43,542 nt of DNA from Massilia arenae (GTDB lineage: Bacteria > Pseudomonadota > Gammaproteobacteria > Burkholderiales > Burkholderiaceae_D). The stretch spans positions 1-43,542 of the forward strand of contig NZ_VPFD01000037.1 of the NCBI RefSeq assembly GCF_008014745.1, written 5' to 3'. Positions 41,752 to 43,542 of the stretch are shown piece by piece. A model generated the notes under the pieces. The model was not told where the DNA came from. It did no database searches and was given only the letters and a program-made list of their open reading frames with translations. Each line of letters begins with the position of its first letter. Position 1 is the stretch's first letter. A program made the translations under genes and the position numbers.

Positions 41752-42378
41752 ATGTTTGGACGTTTCCTGCCCAAAGAGGGCAATTTCTTTGAACTGTTCA
41801 ACCAACACGCGGCCTTGTGCGTGAAGGGTGCGCACGAGATGGTTGGCCTGATGACCAACTTCGATGACCTGGAAACCCGTACCCACGCGGTCGAGACCAT
41901 CGAGAAGCAGGCCGACAAGATCACCTACGCCACGGTCGACCTCCTGCACAAGACCTTCATCACCCCGCTCGACCGCGACGACATCCACAAGCTGATCACG
42001 CGCATGGACGACATCCTGGACATGATGGAAGACGCGGCCCAGACCGTGTCGCTGTACGACCTGCATGCGGTCACGCCGGAAGCGAAGCGCCTGGCCGAGC
42101 TGTGCCTGTCGTGCTGCCTGAAGGTGCAGGAAGCCGTCTCGATGCTGCACGATATGGACAATGCGCCGAAGATCGTCGCCATCTGCGAAGAGATCGACCG
42201 CTTCGAATCAGACGCCGACCACGTGATGCGCGCCGCCATGTCCAAGCTGTTCCGCGACGAACCGGACGTGCGCAACCTGATCAAGATGAAAGCGATCTAC
42301 GAGATCCTGGAAACCGTTACCGACCGCTGCGAAGACGTGGCCAACATCATCGAAGGCATCATCGTCGAGAACGCGTAA
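41752..42378 (+). CDS. PhoU-like DUF47 protein, Pit accessory
   Basis: A 208-residue all-helical protein of the TIGR00153/DUF47 family (MFGRFLPKEGNFFELFNQHA ... MVGLMTNFDDLETRTHAVETIEKQAD, later DDILDMMEDAAQ and ETVTDRCEDVANIIEGI). The metal-binding E/DxxxD patterns of PhoU-like helices are visible. GGAG lies 7 nt before the ATG. It lies 23 bp upstream of pit; such pairs are commonly regulators or partners of low-affinity phosphate transport. Exact activity is unproven. Confidence 0.93.
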   Translation: MFGRFLPKEGNFFELFNQHAALCVKGAHEMVGLMTNFDDLETRTHAVETIEKQADKITYATVDLLHKTFITPLDRDDIHKLITRMDDILDMMEDAAQTVSLYDLHAVTPEAKRLAELCLSCCLKVQEAVSMLHDMDNAPKIVAICEEIDRFESDADHVMRAAMSKLFRDEPDVRNLIKMKAIYEILETVTDRCEDVANIIEGIIVENA

Positions 42379-42401
42379 GCGCCTTCGAACCGGTAACGAT
42401 T

Positions 42402-43412
42402 ATGGAAACTCTACATATCAGCATTTACGTGCTGGGCATGCTGGTCGTCCTGGCGCTGATCTTCGACTTCATGAACGGCTTTCACGACTCGGCGAACTCG
42501 ATCGCCACCGTCGTGTCGACCGGCGTCCTGAAGCCGCAGCACGCCGTGGCGATGGCCGCCTTCTTCAACTTCATCGCGATCTTCGTGGTCAACATGAAGG
42601 TGGCGCAAACCATCGGCAAGGGCACCATCGACCCGAACATCGTCGACCACTATGTCATCTTCGGCGCGCTGGTCGGGGCGATTTCCTGGAACCTGATCAC
42701 CTGGTACTACGGCATCCCGTCCTCGTCCTCGCACGCCCTGATCGGCGGCCTGGTCGGCGCGGCGGTCGCGAAAGCCGGTACCGGTTCGCTGATCTCCGGC
42801 GGCCTGCTCAAGACTGTGGCCTTCATCGTGGTGGCGCCGCTGCTGGGCTTCGCGCTGGGGTCGATCATCATGCTGATCGTGGCCTGGGTGTTCGTCAAGG
42901 CGACCCCGCGCAAGGTCGACGGCCTGTTCCGTAAACTGCAGCTGGTCTCGGCCGCGGCCTACTCGCTGGGCCACGGCGGCAATGACGCACAAAAGACCAT
43001 GGGTATCATCTGGATGCTGCTGATCGCGGCCGGCTACGTCAATGCCGCCGACGCCCATCCACCGGCCTGGGTCATCATCTCGTGCTATGCCGCGATCGCC
43101 TTCGGTACGCTGTTCGGCGGCTGGCGCATCGTCAAGACCATGGGCCAGAAGATCACCAAGCTCAAACCGGTGGGCGGCTTCTGCGCCGAGACCGGCGGCG
43201 CCATGACCCTCCTGATGTCGAGCGCGTTCGGTATCCCGGTGTCGACCACCCACACCATCACCGGCGCCATCGTCGGGGTGGGCGCCTCGCAAAAGGCCTC
43301 GGCGGTGCGCTGGGGCGTGGCGGGCAATATCGTCTGGGCCTGGATCTTTACCATTCCGGCGTCGGCCTTCATGGCGGCAGTGGCGTGGTGGATCGGTACC
43401 CACATCATGTAA
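42402..43412 (+). CDS. pit: Pit-family inorganic phosphate transporter
   Basis: Low-affinity phosphate:H+ symporter of the inner membrane (PiT/SLC20 type), moving metal-phosphate in characterised relatives. The 336-residue product has about 10 helices and the two repeated signatures FMNGFHDSANSIAT (about 23-36) and GHGGNDAQKTMGI (about 189-201). The SSSSHALIGG and VSTTHTITGA pairs mark the inverted-repeat halves. Likely co-transcribed with the PhoU-like gene. Confidence 0.95.
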   Translation: METLHISIYVLGMLVVLALIFDFMNGFHDSANSIATVVSTGVLKPQHAVAMAAFFNFIAIFVVNMKVAQTIGKGTIDPNIVDHYVIFGALVGAISWNLITWYYGIPSSSSHALIGGLVGAAVAKAGTGSLISGGLLKTVAFIVVAPLLGFALGSIIMLIVAWVFVKATPRKVDGLFRKLQLVSAAAYSLGHGGNDAQKTMGIIWMLLIAAGYVNAADAHPPAWVIISCYAAIAFGTLFGGWRIVKTMGQKITKLKPVGGFCAETGGAMTLLMSSAFGIPVSTTHTITGAIVGVGASQKASAVRWGVAGNIVWAWIFTIPASAFMAAVAWWIGTHIM

Positions 43413-43429
43413 CAGCGCCTTTCAAGCGC

Positions 43430-43454
43430 AAAAAAAACGGAGCCACGCGGCTCT
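43430..43454 (-). terminator. terminator of the gene entering from the right
   Basis: On the minus strand: GAGCC-GCGT-GGCTC followed by CG and eight T. It would end transcription arriving leftward. On the plus strand it would not have a T tract. Confidence 0.7.
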
Positions 43455-43462
43455 AATGCCGT

Positions 43463-43542
43463 TCAGTTAAGGTCCCGCTTCAGGACACGAACGGTGTAGC
43501 GCTGAGGCAAGGCCTTTACGGCCCGGTCGATTTTTCGACCGG
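43463..43542 (-). CDS. C-terminal end of an unidentified gene (start outside window)
   Basis: A minus-strand frame open from the window edge to TGA (43463-43465) encodes about 25 residues ending KALPQRYTVRVLKRDLN. It is followed 9-30 nt later by a good minus-strand terminator, which supports a real gene convergent with pit. Too short to identify. Confidence 0.5.
   Translation of the reverse strand, partial: GRKIDRAVKALPQRYTVRVLKRDLN

Overview
The window looks like chromosomal DNA of a high-GC betaproteobacterium of the Oxalobacteraceae (Massilia/Duganella/Janthinobacterium type). This is inferred from codon use and from the gene order leuC-leuD-leuB-asd-fimV-truA-trpF-trpB-trpA-accD-folC-dedD-cvpA-purF, a Burkholderiales arrangement. 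No rRNA, tRNA, CRISPR array or prophage was seen. Almost all of it is core genome; the accessory material is an IS110-type transposase end at the left edge and a repeat-rich insert between trpA and accD.

Left part (1-10.8 kb): the C-terminal end of an IS110-family transposase, then ahpC-ahpF (peroxide detoxification) behind a well-formed OxyR-like site and promoter. A 38-codon minus-strand ORF encoding a hydrophobic peptide follows. Next is a tightly packed five-gene DNA-repair block: recQ, an MBL-fold exonuclease, an ATP-dependent DNA ligase, an Lhr-type helicase and a metallophosphoesterase. The last four form a known bacterial 'ligase-associated' cassette; recQ in front makes it a probable five-gene operon.

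Middle-left (10.9-17.4 kb): a secreted protein of unknown function; a minus-strand group of a Crp/Fnr-type regulator, a NarL/FixJ-type response regulator and a universal stress protein, with an FNR-type box upstream of the stress gene; then an isolated cheZ-cheA pair whose CheZ carries an unusual N-terminal extension.

Middle (17.5-36.4 kb): leucine biosynthesis (leuC, an entericidin-like lipoprotein, leuD, leuB), asd, a FimV/HubP polar protein, truA, tryptophan synthesis (trpF, trpB, trpA), accD, folC, a DedD-type SPOR protein, cvpA, purF and a Cys/Met-metabolism PLP enzyme. The trpA-accD junction is interrupted by about 800 bp holding several copies of a 17-bp motif (AGGGTCAGAGTCGAATT) in two-step hairpins around a small two-helix membrane protein gene. 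A 25-bp block from this repeat family recurs beside the IS110 end at the left edge.

Right part (36.4-43.5 kb): a Sel1-like secreted protein, a REP/BIME-like repeat pair, lexA with a perfect SOS box, a small secreted protein, the rpsF-priB-rpsR-rplI operon with a candidate S6:S18 leader, dnaB, a PhoU-like protein with a Pit phosphate transporter, and the end of an opposing gene with its terminator.
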